From Fervidobacterium changbaicum (GTDB lineage Bacteria; Thermotogota; Thermotogae; Thermotogales; Fervidobacteriaceae), in assembly GCF_004117075.1 (NCBI RefSeq), contig NZ_CP026721.1, positions 868,001 through 932,000 of the forward strand: DNA of 64,000 nucleotides, in the 5' to 3' direction. The notes beneath the pieces are model-generated. The model made no database searches. It was not told where the DNA came from and saw only the letters and a program-made list of their open reading frames with translations. Position 1 is the first letter of the stretch. Every line of letters begins with the position of its first letter. Below, piece after piece: positions 44,835-54,023 of the stretch. A program made the position numbers and the translations under genes.

Positions 44835-45284
44835 ATGCGTGCGGTTGTTCAAAGAGTATCAAAGGCAAGTGTTACTGTGGAAAACGAAGTCGTCGGGAAG
44901 ATTTCGACCGGTGTTACCGTTTTGCTCGGAGTTGGGAAAGACGACACCGAGGAGGATGCGAAGTACTTAGCTGAAAAAATCGTCAATCTAAGGATCTTCG
45001 ATGATGAAAATGGGAAGATGAACCTCTCTCTGCTCGATGTGAAAGGGGAAGCTTTGATTGTATCACAGTTCACACTTTACGGTGACTGCCGAAGGGGTCG
45101 AAGACCTTCGTATTCCGATAGTGCATCTCCCGATCTGGCTAAAGCCCTTTATGAAAAATTCATAGAACTGGTGAAAAGCTATGGTGTCCATGTGGAAACC
45201 GGTATTTTCGCTGCCCACATGCTTGTTGAAATACAAAACGACGGACCAGTCACGTTGTTACTCGACTCAAAGAAGGTATTTTGA
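44835..45284 (+). CDS. dtd: D-aminoacyl-tRNA deacylase
   Basis: A 149-residue homodimeric proofreading enzyme that removes D-amino acids wrongly attached to tRNA. The family motifs SQFTLYGD (about 77-84) and the cross-subunit NDGPVT (near residue 135) are both present, and the N-terminus MRAVVQRV is typical. Length is normal. It starts 1 bp after the rel stop and overlaps the next frame by 4 bp. Confidence 0.97.
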   Translation: MRAVVQRVSKASVTVENEVVGKISTGVTVLLGVGKDDTEEDAKYLAEKIVNLRIFDDENGKMNLSLLDVKGEALIVSQFTLYGDCRRGRRPSYSDSASPDLAKALYEKFIELVKSYGVHVETGIFAAHMLVEIQNDGPVTLLLDSKKVF

Positions 45285-45937
45285 GTATATTTGGTGAGGA
45301 TAGTGAACGAATGACTGAAAGAGCAATTGAAACAGAGAGTGAATTTATCGTTCAAAATGATGTAAAAGGTTGCCATTTACTCCACGTGTGCTGCGCACCT
45401 GATTTGGTTATTTCATATTTGTCAGGTGCCCGTGGTGATATTTTCTTTTACAATCCGAATATCCATCCAAAAAGCGAATACGAAAAGCGGTATAGCGAAG
45501 TTTTCAAAGTCGCTGCTTTATTTCAGATGAATGTTATCCAAGTTCCGTACGATCCTGAACGATTTTTCAAACTCACAAAAGGATTGGAAAAAGAACCCGA
45601 AGGCAGTCTAAGGTGCGAAATCTGTATAAGGATGAGACTTGAGAAAACAATGGAGTACGCAAAACAGCACGGTTACAAGAGCGTTTCAACAACACTTACA
45701 TCATCACCGAAAAAATCCGTAGAGATGATTAACAGAATCGGAAAGGAGTTAGAAAAACAACACGGTATTGAATTTCTACCAAACGTATATCGAAAAAGTC
45801 CGCTCTACAACGATGCACAAAAGCTTGTACGAAAACTTGGGATTTACAGGCAAAACTACTGCGGCTGCATCTACTCAATCAGGCACTCCGACGGAGAAAC
45901 CGCTTGGAAAATTACGAAAAGTGAGGTTGAGGTATGA
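45281..45937 (+). CDS. queH: Epoxyqueuosine reductase QueH
   Basis: QueH (formerly DUF208) does the last step of queuosine synthesis, reducing epoxyqueuosine in tRNA; it is unrelated to QueG and B12-free. The 218 residues show the expected cysteine pairs: LLHVCCAPD near residue 37, RCEICIRMR, and YCGCIYS near the C-terminus, which together bind an iron-sulfur cluster and a second iron. The start is uncertain: TTG 45281 overlaps the dtd stop, while ATG 45311 gives a start nearer the family norm but has a less well placed GGTGAGG site. No other queuosine genes are seen in the window. Confidence 0.93.
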   Translation: MSIFGEDSERMTERAIETESEFIVQNDVKGCHLLHVCCAPDLVISYLSGARGDIFFYNPNIHPKSEYEKRYSEVFKVAALFQMNVIQVPYDPERFFKLTKGLEKEPEGSLRCEICIRMRLEKTMEYAKQHGYKSVSTTLTSSPKKSVEMINRIGKELEKQHGIEFLPNVYRKSPLYNDAQKLVRKLGIYRQNYCGCIYSIRHSDGETAWKITKSEVEV

Positions 45938-46707
45938 AGATATACTACAATTTAGAAGAAGTTGAAGAAGAAAAAAGAAAGTACGCTTCCATCGCCTTTG
46001 CATCAAAGGTCAGGGTGGAATATGATTCAGGCGGTGAAAAGCACGCATTTGTGCCCGTAAGTATCGGCGACTTTACTGTTCTTATCGAAATAAATGACGA
46101 TAAAGAGGTATTTAATACGTTGCTCAACGAATACATCCGCAATTCTATTTTAAAGCACTTCACTTATCCTGAGGAAATAAGAGAACTTGCTAAGCATTTT
46201 CGCACTGAATTGAAACAGTTCAGGATATTGGTCGTAAAGTACAACACCGTCGAAGAAAAGGAATTCGCAAGGTACTCTTTATCTAATATAACCTTCGGTG
46301 TTGTATCGTACAACCACGTCGATATTCATCTACTACCGAGCAATGTAAAAGTAAGGCAAAAGCTCGGATACTGTCTTTCAAGTGTAGTTCAAAGACCTGA
46401 AGAAGGTTTGAGACAAGCGCTTTTGATAGCTCGATGGTTTGCAAGAGGAGCTTATAACGAGTTGCCGAGGCTAGCACTGGAAACCGACAACATTGACCTC
46501 GGGAAGTGGACTGATTTGGTGAAGTACGTACTTGTTGGAGATTTTGAGGAAAAGTATTTTTCTGGTATAATAAGAAAGCTGAATGAGTTCAGAACTGAGA
46601 CGTACTTTGACCCGTTTTCAAGACTTGAAACGGTTGCGCTTGGCATAATCGTCGCCAAGTCGAGGGGAGGAGGAGATTTTGAACCAGACAGTTACGATAT
46701 CATTTAG
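45934..46707 (+). CDS. Uncharacterised 257-residue protein
   Basis: I do not recognise this protein. It is soluble, with an N-terminal strand-rich part (about 20-60), a helical middle and no signal peptide or known motif. Its 4-bp overlap with queH and 29-bp overlap with the next gene indicate translational coupling, and it contains several conserved-looking charged helices (RQALLIARWFARGAYNELPR). Its overlap with an RsbW-type kinase gene hints at a regulatory link, but that is inference. Confidence 0.75.
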   Translation: MKIYYNLEEVEEEKRKYASIAFASKVRVEYDSGGEKHAFVPVSIGDFTVLIEINDDKEVFNTLLNEYIRNSILKHFTYPEEIRELAKHFRTELKQFRILVVKYNTVEEKEFARYSLSNITFGVVSYNHVDIHLLPSNVKVRQKLGYCLSSVVQRPEEGLRQALLIARWFARGAYNELPRLALETDNIDLGKWTDLVKYVLVGDFEEKYFSGIIRKLNEFRTETYFDPFSRLETVALGIIVAKSRGGGDFEPDSYDII

Positions 46708-47140
46708 AGCACTCACCGAAAACATAAAATTGGCAAGGGTTGTGATACACACGTTCCTAACATTCAGGGGCGTATTCGATAAGGACATATTTGATACAGA
46801 ATTGGCCGTAAATGAGGCCATTGCTAATATAATTCAGCATACGTACAAAGGCGAACCAAACTACATTGTTATGACTATGAACTGGGTAGAGCCCAACACA
46901 CTCGAAGTATTACTTCGCGATTTTGGCCCAAAAGTAGATCCCACAAAAGTCAAACCTCGGAACTTGGACGACATTAGACCCGGTGGGCTTGGGGTTTACA
47001 TCATCCAGCGCATTTTTGATGTAATGGAGTTCCGCGACGTAAGCGAGGGGAATCTGCTGTATCTTAAGCGTTCCTTCCTGATTCCTCCGAAAAAACCGGA
47101 GGATGGAACATCAAATGACGAAACTTTGAGAGAATACTGA
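46679..47140 (+). CDS. RsbW/SpoIIAB-like serine kinase, anti-sigma factor type
   Basis: A 153-residue GHKL ATPase. The N-box (TELAVNEAIANIIQH, about 40-54), the G1-like box (LLRDFGPKVDP) and the G2 glycine region (RPGGLGVYII) match anti-sigma factor serine kinases, which bind a sigma factor and phosphorylate an antagonist protein. No sigma factor or STAS antagonist gene is adjacent, so the partners must lie elsewhere or the protein has another role. TTG start with GGAGGAG directly upstream. Confidence 0.88.
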   Translation: MNQTVTISFRALTENIKLARVVIHTFLTFRGVFDKDIFDTELAVNEAIANIIQHTYKGEPNYIVMTMNWVEPNTLEVLLRDFGPKVDPTKVKPRNLDDIRPGGLGVYIIQRIFDVMEFRDVSEGNLLYLKRSFLIPPKKPEDGTSNDETLREY

Positions 47141-47167
47141 TTCTTTTTAGTTGGAGGAAAAAGTACA

Positions 47168-47530
47168 ATGAGCTGGTTAATAGGCTTGTCAAAGAATCCA
47201 TCTTTTATGGCTGCTTTTTTCGGCTTTCTATCTGCTCAGTTTATTAAGGTAATAATATACAAAGATTTTCGCGTCTTTGGTAGGTATGGTGGTATGCCAA
47301 GTGCACATGTTGCTACCACTTCAGCACTCGCATGGGCTGTAGGTTACACCACAGGATTCGACTCATCATTAACGGCTATAGCTGCAATCTTTTTAGCCAT
47401 TACGACAGCAGACGCCGTTGGTCTAAGAAGGAATGTAGACCCGAATAAGGGACATACGCTTATGGAAGCTATCTATGGCTTTTTGCTTGGTTGGATTGTT
47501 GCACTGTTGACTGTCAAGTTCTATCGATGA
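47168..47530 (+). CDS. Divergent PAP2-family membrane protein
   Basis: A 120-residue protein with three to four membrane helices, belonging to the divergent PAP2 (DUF212) group: GGMPSAHVATTSALAWAVG, then DAVGLRRNVDPNKGHTLMEA. It is a likely lipid phosphate phosphatase relative, but the short form lacks a standard PAP2 motif set, so activity is unproven. A GGAGG-type site precedes the ATG, 27 bp after the kinase gene. Confidence 0.85.
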   Translation: MSWLIGLSKNPSFMAAFFGFLSAQFIKVIIYKDFRVFGRYGGMPSAHVATTSALAWAVGYTTGFDSSLTAIAAIFLAITTADAVGLRRNVDPNKGHTLMEAIYGFLLGWIVALLTVKFYR

Positions 47531-47561
47531 GACTTGTTTATTTAAAGAAAGAGGTGAAATT

Positions 47562-48380
47562 TTGGTGGTCTTCTCACGAATGATTAAATTGAGCGTTTTC
47601 ATGCTCTTGCTTTTCGTATTTGTTTTGGCAAGCATTGTTGGTTTCGGTCAGGAAAATCAATCCAGCAATCAGATTCAAACACCAGAATGGTTTAAAAACG
47701 CGGTAGTTAAAAAAAGAGCAGGTATAAATTTAAAGACTGCGCCAGAATTCATAAACGACCTGTGGAATGCGGTATATACCATAAGTACAAAGTACCAAGT
47801 TCCGCCAACATTGATAGCTGCGCTAATCTCTGTGGAAAGTAACTTCGCCAATGTAAAAGGTGGTGGAGATGTTGTTGGTATGATGCAAATTTCGATTTCC
47901 ACCGCCAAAAATATATCTAAGCTACTCGGTTTGGAACCACCAAAGAACGGATGGGATGAATTACTCACAAATCACTGGATGAACATAACGTACGGCACAG
48001 CGTATATTTCCTATCTTTACAAAAAGACAGGTAGTTTCCAAAAAGCACTAGAAATGTACAACAACGGCAAGAACAAAACATCATACGCTCAAATGATACT
48101 AAAGCAGTACGAGTATTATGAAGGTCTACACATCGCGGAACTTAAAAGTAAACAGCAGAACGCTTCTCCAAATACCTCTGATTACGCTTCGCTATCAAAC
48201 AGTGCTACACAAACAGACCTATTCGAACAAAGTTTGTCGAATCCAGCACCAAGTGCTACAGAAACGGCGAATGCTTCTAACACATCAACGAGTAGTTTAA
48301 CGGGGGCGCTTTCTAATTCGAACGGCGGTAGTACAGATAAACTACCACCTCTTTTTGGGGTAACAGACAACAAAAAGTGA
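47562..48380 (+). CDS. Lytic transglycosylase (SLT domain)
   Basis: A 272-residue secreted murein-cleaving enzyme. It has a signal peptide (hydrophobic about 8-27), then an SLT/goose-lysozyme-like domain at about 65-180 with the catalytic Glu in LISVESNF (Glu92), GMMQIS and the NGKNKTSYAQ segment. The last 80 residues are Ser/Thr/Asn-rich and low in complexity, perhaps a flexible linker. It may start at TTG 47562 or GTG 47565, both within reach of GAGGTGA. Cell-wall turnover or opening gaps for envelope complexes are plausible roles. Confidence 0.88.
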   Translation: MVVFSRMIKLSVFMLLLFVFVLASIVGFGQENQSSNQIQTPEWFKNAVVKKRAGINLKTAPEFINDLWNAVYTISTKYQVPPTLIAALISVESNFANVKGGGDVVGMMQISISTAKNISKLLGLEPPKNGWDELLTNHWMNITYGTAYISYLYKKTGSFQKALEMYNNGKNKTSYAQMILKQYEYYEGLHIAELKSKQQNASPNTSDYASLSNSATQTDLFEQSLSNPAPSATETANASNTSTSSLTGALSNSNGGSTDKLPPLFGVTDNKK

Positions 48381-48407
48381 GAAAAAGTACTTTTCGAGGT
48401 GTGTCTG

Positions 48408-49178
48408 ATGGGCAATGAAATCATATTAAAGGCTGAAAATCTCTGTTTTTCCTACCCGAACTTCAAACTGAAAGATATAACATTTTCTGTCCGAAAAGGT
48501 AGCTTTTTCGGTATCATCGGTCCCAACGGTTCAGGAAAAACAACTTTGCTCTCCCTGATCATGAAATTTCAAAGACCAGAAAGCGGTAAGATTACTGTTA
48601 ATCACAACGATGTGTCTAAACTTTCGCACAAAAAGATTGCCCAGTTAATAGCATATATTGCGCAAGATTTCAATCCAGCATACGATTTCACGGTTGAAGA
48701 ACTTGTTGAAATGGGTGGCATTGCTCGTTCCGTACACTTTTTTGAAACACCAGTCTACGAAGAAGAACTCGAGAACGCACTTAGGACCGTTGATTTGCTT
48801 GAGTACAGAAAAAGAATATTTTCTACCTTAAGTGGAGGTCAACAGCGCAGGGTTTTGATCGCACGTGCGATATATCAAAACACACCTATCATTATTGCAG
48901 ATGAATTGGTTAATCACCTTGATCTGGGCCAAGCTGTCAAAGTTTTGGACTACTTAAAGCAACTTACCAAAAACGGGAAGACAATAATCGCAACATTCCA
49001 CGACATATCATTAGCCGCGAAATACTGCGATGAAATATGCGTTATGAACGATGGAAAAATCGTCGTCATGGGGAAACCTCAAGAAGTGATAAGGAAAGAA
49101 ATCATAGACAGTGTTTACGGAATTTCCGTTCATATACTACATCATCCGGAAAATGATTATCCTGTTATTCTAATATAG
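48408..49178 (+). CDS. ABC transporter ATPase, iron/cobalamin uptake (FepC/BtuD) type
   Basis: A 256-residue ATP-binding subunit. Walker A GPNGSGKT (about 37-44), Q-loop AYIAQDFNPAYDF, signature TLSGGQQRR, Walker B IIIADELVNHLD and H-loop ATFHD are all intact, with the catalytic Glu present. The wording around the Q-loop and the D-loop resembles metal-chelate importers of the FepC/BtuD/ZnuC group. No permease or binding-protein gene is adjacent, so its partners are unknown. ATG 48408 follows a GAGGTG site; an in-frame GTG lies 9 bp upstream. Confidence 0.88.
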   Translation: MGNEIILKAENLCFSYPNFKLKDITFSVRKGSFFGIIGPNGSGKTTLLSLIMKFQRPESGKITVNHNDVSKLSHKKIAQLIAYIAQDFNPAYDFTVEELVEMGGIARSVHFFETPVYEEELENALRTVDLLEYRKRIFSTLSGGQQRRVLIARAIYQNTPIIIADELVNHLDLGQAVKVLDYLKQLTKNGKTIIATFHDISLAAKYCDEICVMNDGKIVVMGKPQEVIRKEIIDSVYGISVHILHHPENDYPVILI

Positions 49179-49257
49179 CAGTTGTCGATGTTAGATTTTC
49201 ACTTCTCCTTCGAGTCACTTAGCAAGTTTTCGTTACATTTGTCTTTTTTTCTTAACG

Positions 49258-49287
49258 TTGACTTTCTAAAAACGTGTGTGGTAATAT
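49258..49287 (+). promoter_or_regulatory. Promoter of the uraA/purine gene cluster
   Basis: TTGACT (49258-49263), an 18-bp spacer and TAATAT (49282-49287) with TGG before the -10. An alternative TATAAT at 49285-49290 would give a 21-bp spacer. It lies 22 bp before the RNA hairpin described next. Confidence 0.65.
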
Positions 49288-49308
49288 AATGCTGTAGGAA
49301 CTCAAAAA

Positions 49309-49342
49309 CCTTTAAACTCGTCCAGCGAGGCGAGAAAGGAGG
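49309..49342 (+). promoter_or_regulatory. PyrR-type RNA-binding hairpin covering the uraA ribosome site
   Basis: The sequence reads CCTTT, AAA, CTCG, T, CC, AGCGA, GG, CGAG, AAAGG. CTCG pairs with CGAG, CC with GG, leaving a bulged T and a five-base loop, and CCTTT pairs with AAAGG below. This matches the PyrR-binding consensus ARUCCNGNGAGGYU, known from Bacillus pyr genes, except that the outer A-U pair is a C-G pair. The lower stem includes the first bases of the Shine-Dalgarno sequence AAAGGAGG (49335-49342), 7 bp before the ATG. No T run follows, so control would be translational. PyrR itself is not in the window. Confidence 0.78.
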
Positions 49343-49349
49343 AGAAAAG

Positions 49350-50609
49350 ATGGAAAAAGACGTCATTTTTGGTAATTCTGAATCGGCAAATGATGTTTCT
49401 TTTGCTTCCAACGTTACCCACCGAATTGATTTACCTGCCTCAAAGAGATTTCTGCTTTCACTTCAACATTTCGTCGCTATGTTTGGTGCCACCGTTTTAG
49501 TTCCGCTCCTTACAGGACTTGACCCGCTTGTAGCACTCTTTACCGCGGGACTTGGAACACTGGTTTTCCACTTTTTAACTGGTGGTATCGTGCCCGTCTT
49601 CTTAGGTTCAAGTTTCGCTTTCATAGCTCCTGTCATATTAGTTAAAGAAAAATACGGAGATATACGTTACTCCCTTGGCGGAATCGTAGTGGCAGGTTCT
49701 GTTTATCTAATTTTCTCATTGGTTACAAAACTGCTGGGGACAAACATAGTGAAGAAACTATTCCCCCCTGTTGTAACTGGTCCGATGATAATGGTAATTG
49801 GTCTTGGGTTGAGTCCCGTTGCAGTCAATATGGCTTCTTCGAATTGGCCTATCGCATTCGTAGTAATCATTACCGTTATCGCATCTGCAACAATCTTCAA
49901 AGGTTTCTTCTCTCTTATCCCCGTCCTCGCGGGTGTCTTTGTTGGATACATAACCTCGATCCTTTCACGTATAGTAGATTTCTCACCTATAGTAAATGCA
50001 TCGTGGTTCTCAATTCCAAATTTCACCTTCCCAAAGTTTGATGCTGGAGCGATTAGCCTGATAGCACCCGTTGCATTCGTTACAGTGATGGAACATATCG
50101 GAGATATAACAACGAATGGTGCAGTTGTCGGAAAGAATTTCTTTGAAAAGCCAGGTATCCACAGAACACTTCTCGGAGATGGCTTGGCTACGATGATTGC
50201 AGGACTTCTTGGAGGACCTGCTAACACAACTTACAGTGAAAATACCGGAGTATTAGCTATCACCAAAGTGTACGACCCATCTATCTTGCGCGGTGCTGCT
50301 CTCCTTGCCATGCTCGTTGCCTTTCTGTCAAAATTCGGTGCGGTTCTCCAGACTATACCTACTCCTGTAATTGGTGGTGTAAGCTTGATCCTTTTCGGTA
50401 TGATCGCATCTATTGGTGTGCGCACGCTCGTTGAGGCAAAAGTGGATTTCTCGAAATCCAGAAATCTGATCATTGCCGCACTTATCCTAACACTTGGTAT
50501 AGGTGGGGCAAGCATCAAAATAGGTGTCGTTGAGCTAAAAGGTATGGCTCTTGCTGCAATCGTTGGTATTATAGCTAACCTTGTAATTCCAGAGAAATTA
50601 GAAAAATGA
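49350..50609 (+). CDS. uraA: Uracil permease (NCS2 family)
   Basis: A 419-residue nucleobase:cation symporter with about 12-14 membrane helices, importing uracil. NCS2 features include LSLQHFVAMFGATVLVPLL at the start, FLGSSFAFIAP, and the GDGLATMIAGLLGGPANTTYSENTG block containing substrate and ion-binding residues. The PyrR-type hairpin upstream also supports uracil over xanthine or urate as substrate. GGAGG before the ATG. No terminator separates it from purK (41 bp), so it may be read together with the purine genes. Confidence 0.94.
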   Translation: MEKDVIFGNSESANDVSFASNVTHRIDLPASKRFLLSLQHFVAMFGATVLVPLLTGLDPLVALFTAGLGTLVFHFLTGGIVPVFLGSSFAFIAPVILVKEKYGDIRYSLGGIVVAGSVYLIFSLVTKLLGTNIVKKLFPPVVTGPMIMVIGLGLSPVAVNMASSNWPIAFVVIITVIASATIFKGFFSLIPVLAGVFVGYITSILSRIVDFSPIVNASWFSIPNFTFPKFDAGAISLIAPVAFVTVMEHIGDITTNGAVVGKNFFEKPGIHRTLLGDGLATMIAGLLGGPANTTYSENTGVLAITKVYDPSILRGAALLAMLVAFLSKFGAVLQTIPTPVIGGVSLILFGMIASIGVRTLVEAKVDFSKSRNLIIAALILTLGIGGASIKIGVVELKGMALAAIVGIIANLVIPEKLEK

Positions 50610-50650
50610 TAGAAAAAGAAAGCCGCATAAAGCCGTGGGGGATTTAAGAA

Positions 50651-51856
50651 ATGTTTGGATCGACTGAGAAAGTTGCACACTCCTTACCTATCAAGACCGT
50701 TGGTATTATAGGTGGAGGACAGCTTGGAAAGATGTTAACACTGAAGGCAAAAGAGATGGGTTTAAGAATCATTGCGCTCGATAAAGATCCAAGCTGTCCG
50801 GTTTCCTCGATATGCGATGAGTTAATAGTTGGCTCACTTTACGACAAGGAGAAGTTGTTGGAACTTGCAAAGAAGTCAGATGTGGTTACATACGAAATTG
50901 AGCACACCGATACCGAGACTTTAAAATGCATCGAGCAAGAAGGAATAAACATTCTCCCATCACCTGCCCTCCTTGAACTAATAAACGATAAGCTCAAGCA
51001 AAAAGTCCATCTGATAAGTCACGGCATCCCCACATCAAAACTGATATGTGAAGTCAGTAAAGAAGAAACTGTTGCCTACAAATCAAAAAGAAATCAACTC
51101 CCACAATTCCCTTTAGTTCAAAAGGCAAGAAAGGGCGGTTACGACGGGAGAGGGGTTGCGGTAATCAGAAACGAAAATGACTTACATAAGGTCTTAGAAA
51201 CCGATTCCTTCTTTGAAGAATTCATCGAAATAGAGAAGGAAATCGCCGTCTTAGTCGCTCGAGACCTTGAAGGTAACGTGGAGTCATATCCGGTGGCTGA
51301 GATGGTATTTGATAGTAGGTCGAACATCCTAGACATGCTCATTTCACCTGCTCGGATACCGGAAGAAATTTCAGAAAAGGCAAAGAGGATCGCATTTGAT
51401 GTTATTAATTCTTTTGTCCTTTCCAATTTAAAAGCTGTGGGGGTTTTTGCCATCGAGATGTTCCTTACCAAGAGCGGAGATATACTTGTAAACGAAATCG
51501 CACCGAGAGTTCATAATTCCGGTCATCACACAATCGAATCGTGTTACACAAGCCAGTTTGAACAGCATCTCAGAGCCATCGCAGGCTTACCGTTGGGTTC
51601 CACAAAACAGCACTCACCTGCCGTTATGATAAACTTGCTCGGTGAACCTGGCTACTACGGTAAACCAGCCATCGTTGGGCTCGAGGAAATCTTAAGAACC
51701 GACGGAGCCTATCTGCATTGGTATGGGAAATCTACAACAGGCCCGTTTAGAAAAATGGGACATGTAACTATAATCGACGAAAGTTTAGATTCTGCAATTG
51801 GAAAAGCAAAAAGATTAAAAGATAGTGTTAAGATTATCTCAGAAGGTTCTGAATAA
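50651..51856 (+). CDS. purK: 5-(carboxyamino)imidazole ribonucleotide synthase
   Basis: A 401-residue ATP-grasp enzyme that carboxylates AIR with bicarbonate. The N-terminal Rossmann motif GIIGGGQLGKML (about 19-30), the ATP-grasp lid (KARKGGYDGRGVAV) and the metal/ATP block (VNEIAPRVHNSGHHTIE) are all present. It works with PurE (next gene) in the two-step bacterial route. GGGGGA before the ATG. First gene of the purKECSQL cluster. Confidence 0.95.
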   Translation: MFGSTEKVAHSLPIKTVGIIGGGQLGKMLTLKAKEMGLRIIALDKDPSCPVSSICDELIVGSLYDKEKLLELAKKSDVVTYEIEHTDTETLKCIEQEGINILPSPALLELINDKLKQKVHLISHGIPTSKLICEVSKEETVAYKSKRNQLPQFPLVQKARKGGYDGRGVAVIRNENDLHKVLETDSFFEEFIEIEKEIAVLVARDLEGNVESYPVAEMVFDSRSNILDMLISPARIPEEISEKAKRIAFDVINSFVLSNLKAVGVFAIEMFLTKSGDILVNEIAPRVHNSGHHTIESCYTSQFEQHLRAIAGLPLGSTKQHSPAVMINLLGEPGYYGKPAIVGLEEILRTDGAYLHWYGKSTTGPFRKMGHVTIIDESLDSAIGKAKRLKDSVKIISEGSE

Positions 51857-51880
51857 ACGCATATTTCGAGGTGATGTATC

Positions 51881-52426
51881 TTGAATAACGTTGACAACGT
51901 TCAAAAGCCGCTTGTTGGTATAATAATGGGTAGTGACTCTGATCTTGCTATCATGAAAGAGGCTGCGCAAGTGCTTGAAGAGTTCGGTGTTCCATATGAA
52001 ATCACTATTGTATCAGCCCACAGAACTCCTGAAAGGATGTTCGAATACGCAAAAACGGCAGAAGAAAGAGGCATAGAAGTGATAATAGCGGGCGCAGGCG
52101 GTGCTGCGCACTTGCCCGGAATGACCGCATCGATAACAACTTTACCCGTGATAGGTGTTCCTGTGAAAGGTTCCAATCTGGAAGGGCTCGACTCACTGCT
52201 TTCGATCGTCCAAATGCCAAAAGGTGTACCAGTTGCCACCGTTGCTATCAACAACGCAAGAAATGCTGGTCTACTCGCAATTTCTATACTCGGTGTAAAA
52301 TACCCAGACCTTAGGGAAAAGCTAAAAGCCTACAAGGAACGCATGAGGCAGGAAGTAGTTGAGAAGGCTTGTGAATTAGAAAGGTTGGGATATTTGGAAT
52401 ACCTAAAATCTAACTCTCAGAGGTGA
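51881..52426 (+). CDS. purE: N5-carboxyaminoimidazole ribonucleotide mutase
   Basis: A 181-residue octameric mutase that turns N5-CAIR into CAIR. Class I PurE motifs: [21 protein letters not shown] and [11 protein letters not shown]. The TTG start follows GAGGTGATG; the ATG in that segment is out of frame. It is 24 bp after purK, and its pairing with PurK is the usual bacterial arrangement. Confidence 0.95.
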   Translation: MNNVDNVQKPLVGIIMGSDSDLAIMKEAAQVLEEFGVPYEITIVSAHRTPERMFEYAKTAEERGIEVIIAGAGGAAHLPGMTASITTLPVIGVPVKGSNLEGLDSLLSIVQMPKGVPVATVAINNARNAGLLAISILGVKYPDLREKLKAYKERMRQEVVEKACELERLGYLEYLKSNSQR

Positions 52427-52432
52427 ACAAGG

Positions 52433-53140
52433 ATGTCCGGAACGTTTTTGTACGAAGGAAAAACGAAAATTGTTGAACTTTCGGAAGATGGCCAGAGCGT
52501 TATTTTAACGTTTAAGGACGATATTACCGCTGGGGATGGCGCAAAACATGATGTTCTGACTTCAAAAGGGCAGTTCTGTTCAGAAACCACCGCACGGTTG
52601 ATGCATTATCTAAACACCAAGGGCGTCTACACGATGTTCATCAACTACATCCCACCTAACAAAATCCGCGCGCGTAAGTTAAAGATGATACCTCTTGAGG
52701 TTATTGTAAGATTCAAGAAAGCTGGTTCCTTTGTGCGAAGGTACGGGGGAACGGAAGGGGAAGATCTACCTGAAGCTCTTGTGGAATTCACTTACAAGAG
52801 CGATGCCATGCACGACCCATTGATGTGCGTTGAACATCTCGAAGTGCTCGGTATTTTGGACAGAGAAAATGCCGTCAAGATTATCAATCAAGCCAAGCAG
52901 GCAGCTAATTTTTTGAAGGAATTCTTCTCCTTGCATGGATTTGAACTCTGGGACATAAAGTTCGAGTACGGTTTCGACGAGGCTGGGAATATCTGTCTTG
53001 GTGATGAGATATCACCGGACACGATGCGCCTTAGAAAAGCTGGAGAGATTTTTGACAAAGACATCTACAGAAGAGACCTTGGAAATCCCATGGAAAAATA
53101 CGAGGTGGTGTTGAACTTATGCAGAAGTATACTTTTGTAG
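52433..53140 (+). CDS. purC: Phosphoribosylaminoimidazole-succinocarboxamide synthase
   Basis: A 235-residue SAICAR synthetase joining CAIR to aspartate with ATP. Typical blocks: FLYEGKTKIVE at the start, FKDDITAGDGAKHD (about 28-41) and GDEISPDTMRLRK near the end. It starts 6 bp after purE and overlaps purS by 22 bp. Confidence 0.96.
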   Translation: MSGTFLYEGKTKIVELSEDGQSVILTFKDDITAGDGAKHDVLTSKGQFCSETTARLMHYLNTKGVYTMFINYIPPNKIRARKLKMIPLEVIVRFKKAGSFVRRYGGTEGEDLPEALVEFTYKSDAMHDPLMCVEHLEVLGILDRENAVKIINQAKQAANFLKEFFSLHGFELWDIKFEYGFDEAGNICLGDEISPDTMRLRKAGEIFDKDIYRRDLGNPMEKYEVVLNLCRSILL

Positions 53141-53367
53141 TCGATATCCAGTACAAAAGCAATGTGCGTGACCCAAGGGGAGAAACTATAAAAAGGGTGC
53201 TCAACGAGGAGTATTCCATACCAGTAAGTTCCTTGAGATTAGGAAAATCTATACATCTCGAGGTGGAAGCAGAAAATGAAGAAGAGGCAAGGCTTTTGGT
53301 AGAAAAGGCTTGCAAAGAACTTCTGGTTAACCCCGTTACGGAAACATATGAGGTGAGACTGATATGA
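53119..53367 (+). CDS. purS: FGAM synthase subunit PurS
   Basis: An 82-residue small subunit that links PurQ and PurL in the three-part phosphoribosylformylglycinamidine synthase. The pattern FVVDIQYKSNVRDPRGETI and LRLGKSIHLEV fits PurS. Overlaps with purC (22 bp) and purQ (4 bp) suggest coupled translation. Confidence 0.93.
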   Translation: MQKYTFVVDIQYKSNVRDPRGETIKRVLNEEYSIPVSSLRLGKSIHLEVEAENEEEARLLVEKACKELLVNPVTETYEVRLI

Positions 53368-54023
53368 ACATCCCGAAAGCCCAGGTAGTTGTCTATCCTG
53401 GGAGCAACTGTGATAGAGACGCCCTTTGGGCCTGTAAATACGTCGGCTTTGATGCAGAATTCATAGATATCCACTCAGAAATCGACGCTGATTTGCTGGT
53501 TCTACCTGGTGGATTCTCGTACGGAGATTATCTGCGAGTCGGGGCAGTTGCGGCGCGTGAACCAATAGCTCAAAAGATAAAAGATTTTGTTAGCCGTGGG
53601 GGGCTTGTTATTGGCATCTGTAACGGCTTTCAGATACTCGTAGAAATGGGACTTTTAGACGGAGCGCTTCTTCAAAATTCCAACGGCCGATTCATATGTA
53701 AAATCGTCGATTTAGAAGTTGTGGATAATTCAACGCCATTTACCAGCTACTTCTTAAAAGGTGAACGAATCAAACTACCCATAGCTCACGGTTTTGGAAG
53801 GTACGTCAAGGTAGACGATGTTAACGTAGTTATGAAATATGTGGAAGATGTCAACGGAAGCGACGAGCTGATAGCAGGGATAACTAATGTTAACAAGAAC
53901 GTCTTTGGTTTAATGCCGCACCCGGAACGTGCGATGGAAAAGGTACTCGGCTCAGACGATGGATTGAGGGTCTTTTTGTCGGCATTTAATTACATCAAAA
54001 CTAACGGTGGTGTTAGGGGATGA
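53364..54023 (+). CDS. purQ: FGAM synthase glutaminase subunit PurQ
   Basis: A 219-residue class I glutamine amidotransferase that supplies ammonia to PurL. The nucleophile Cys is in VIGICNGFQIL (about 87), preceded by PGGFSYGDYLR (about 48-58), with His/Glu of the triad in MPHPERAME near the C-terminus. Overlaps purS and purL by 4 bp each. Confidence 0.95.
   Translation: MNIPKAQVVVYPGSNCDRDALWACKYVGFDAEFIDIHSEIDADLLVLPGGFSYGDYLRVGAVAAREPIAQKIKDFVSRGGLVIGICNGFQILVEMGLLDGALLQNSNGRFICKIVDLEVVDNSTPFTSYFLKGERIKLPIAHGFGRYVKVDDVNVVMKYVEDVNGSDELIAGITNVNKNVFGLMPHPERAMEKVLGSDDGLRVFLSAFNYIKTNGGVRG

Noticed and set aside
48408..49178. Complete metal-chelate import operon
   Set aside because: Only the ATPase is present; the neighbouring genes are a lytic transglycosylase and uraA, so no transport system can be proposed from this locus.
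49703..50227. A 174-codon open frame on the minus strand inside uraA
   Set aside because: It mirrors the codons of the membrane transporter on the other strand, has no ribosome site, and encodes no recognisable motif.
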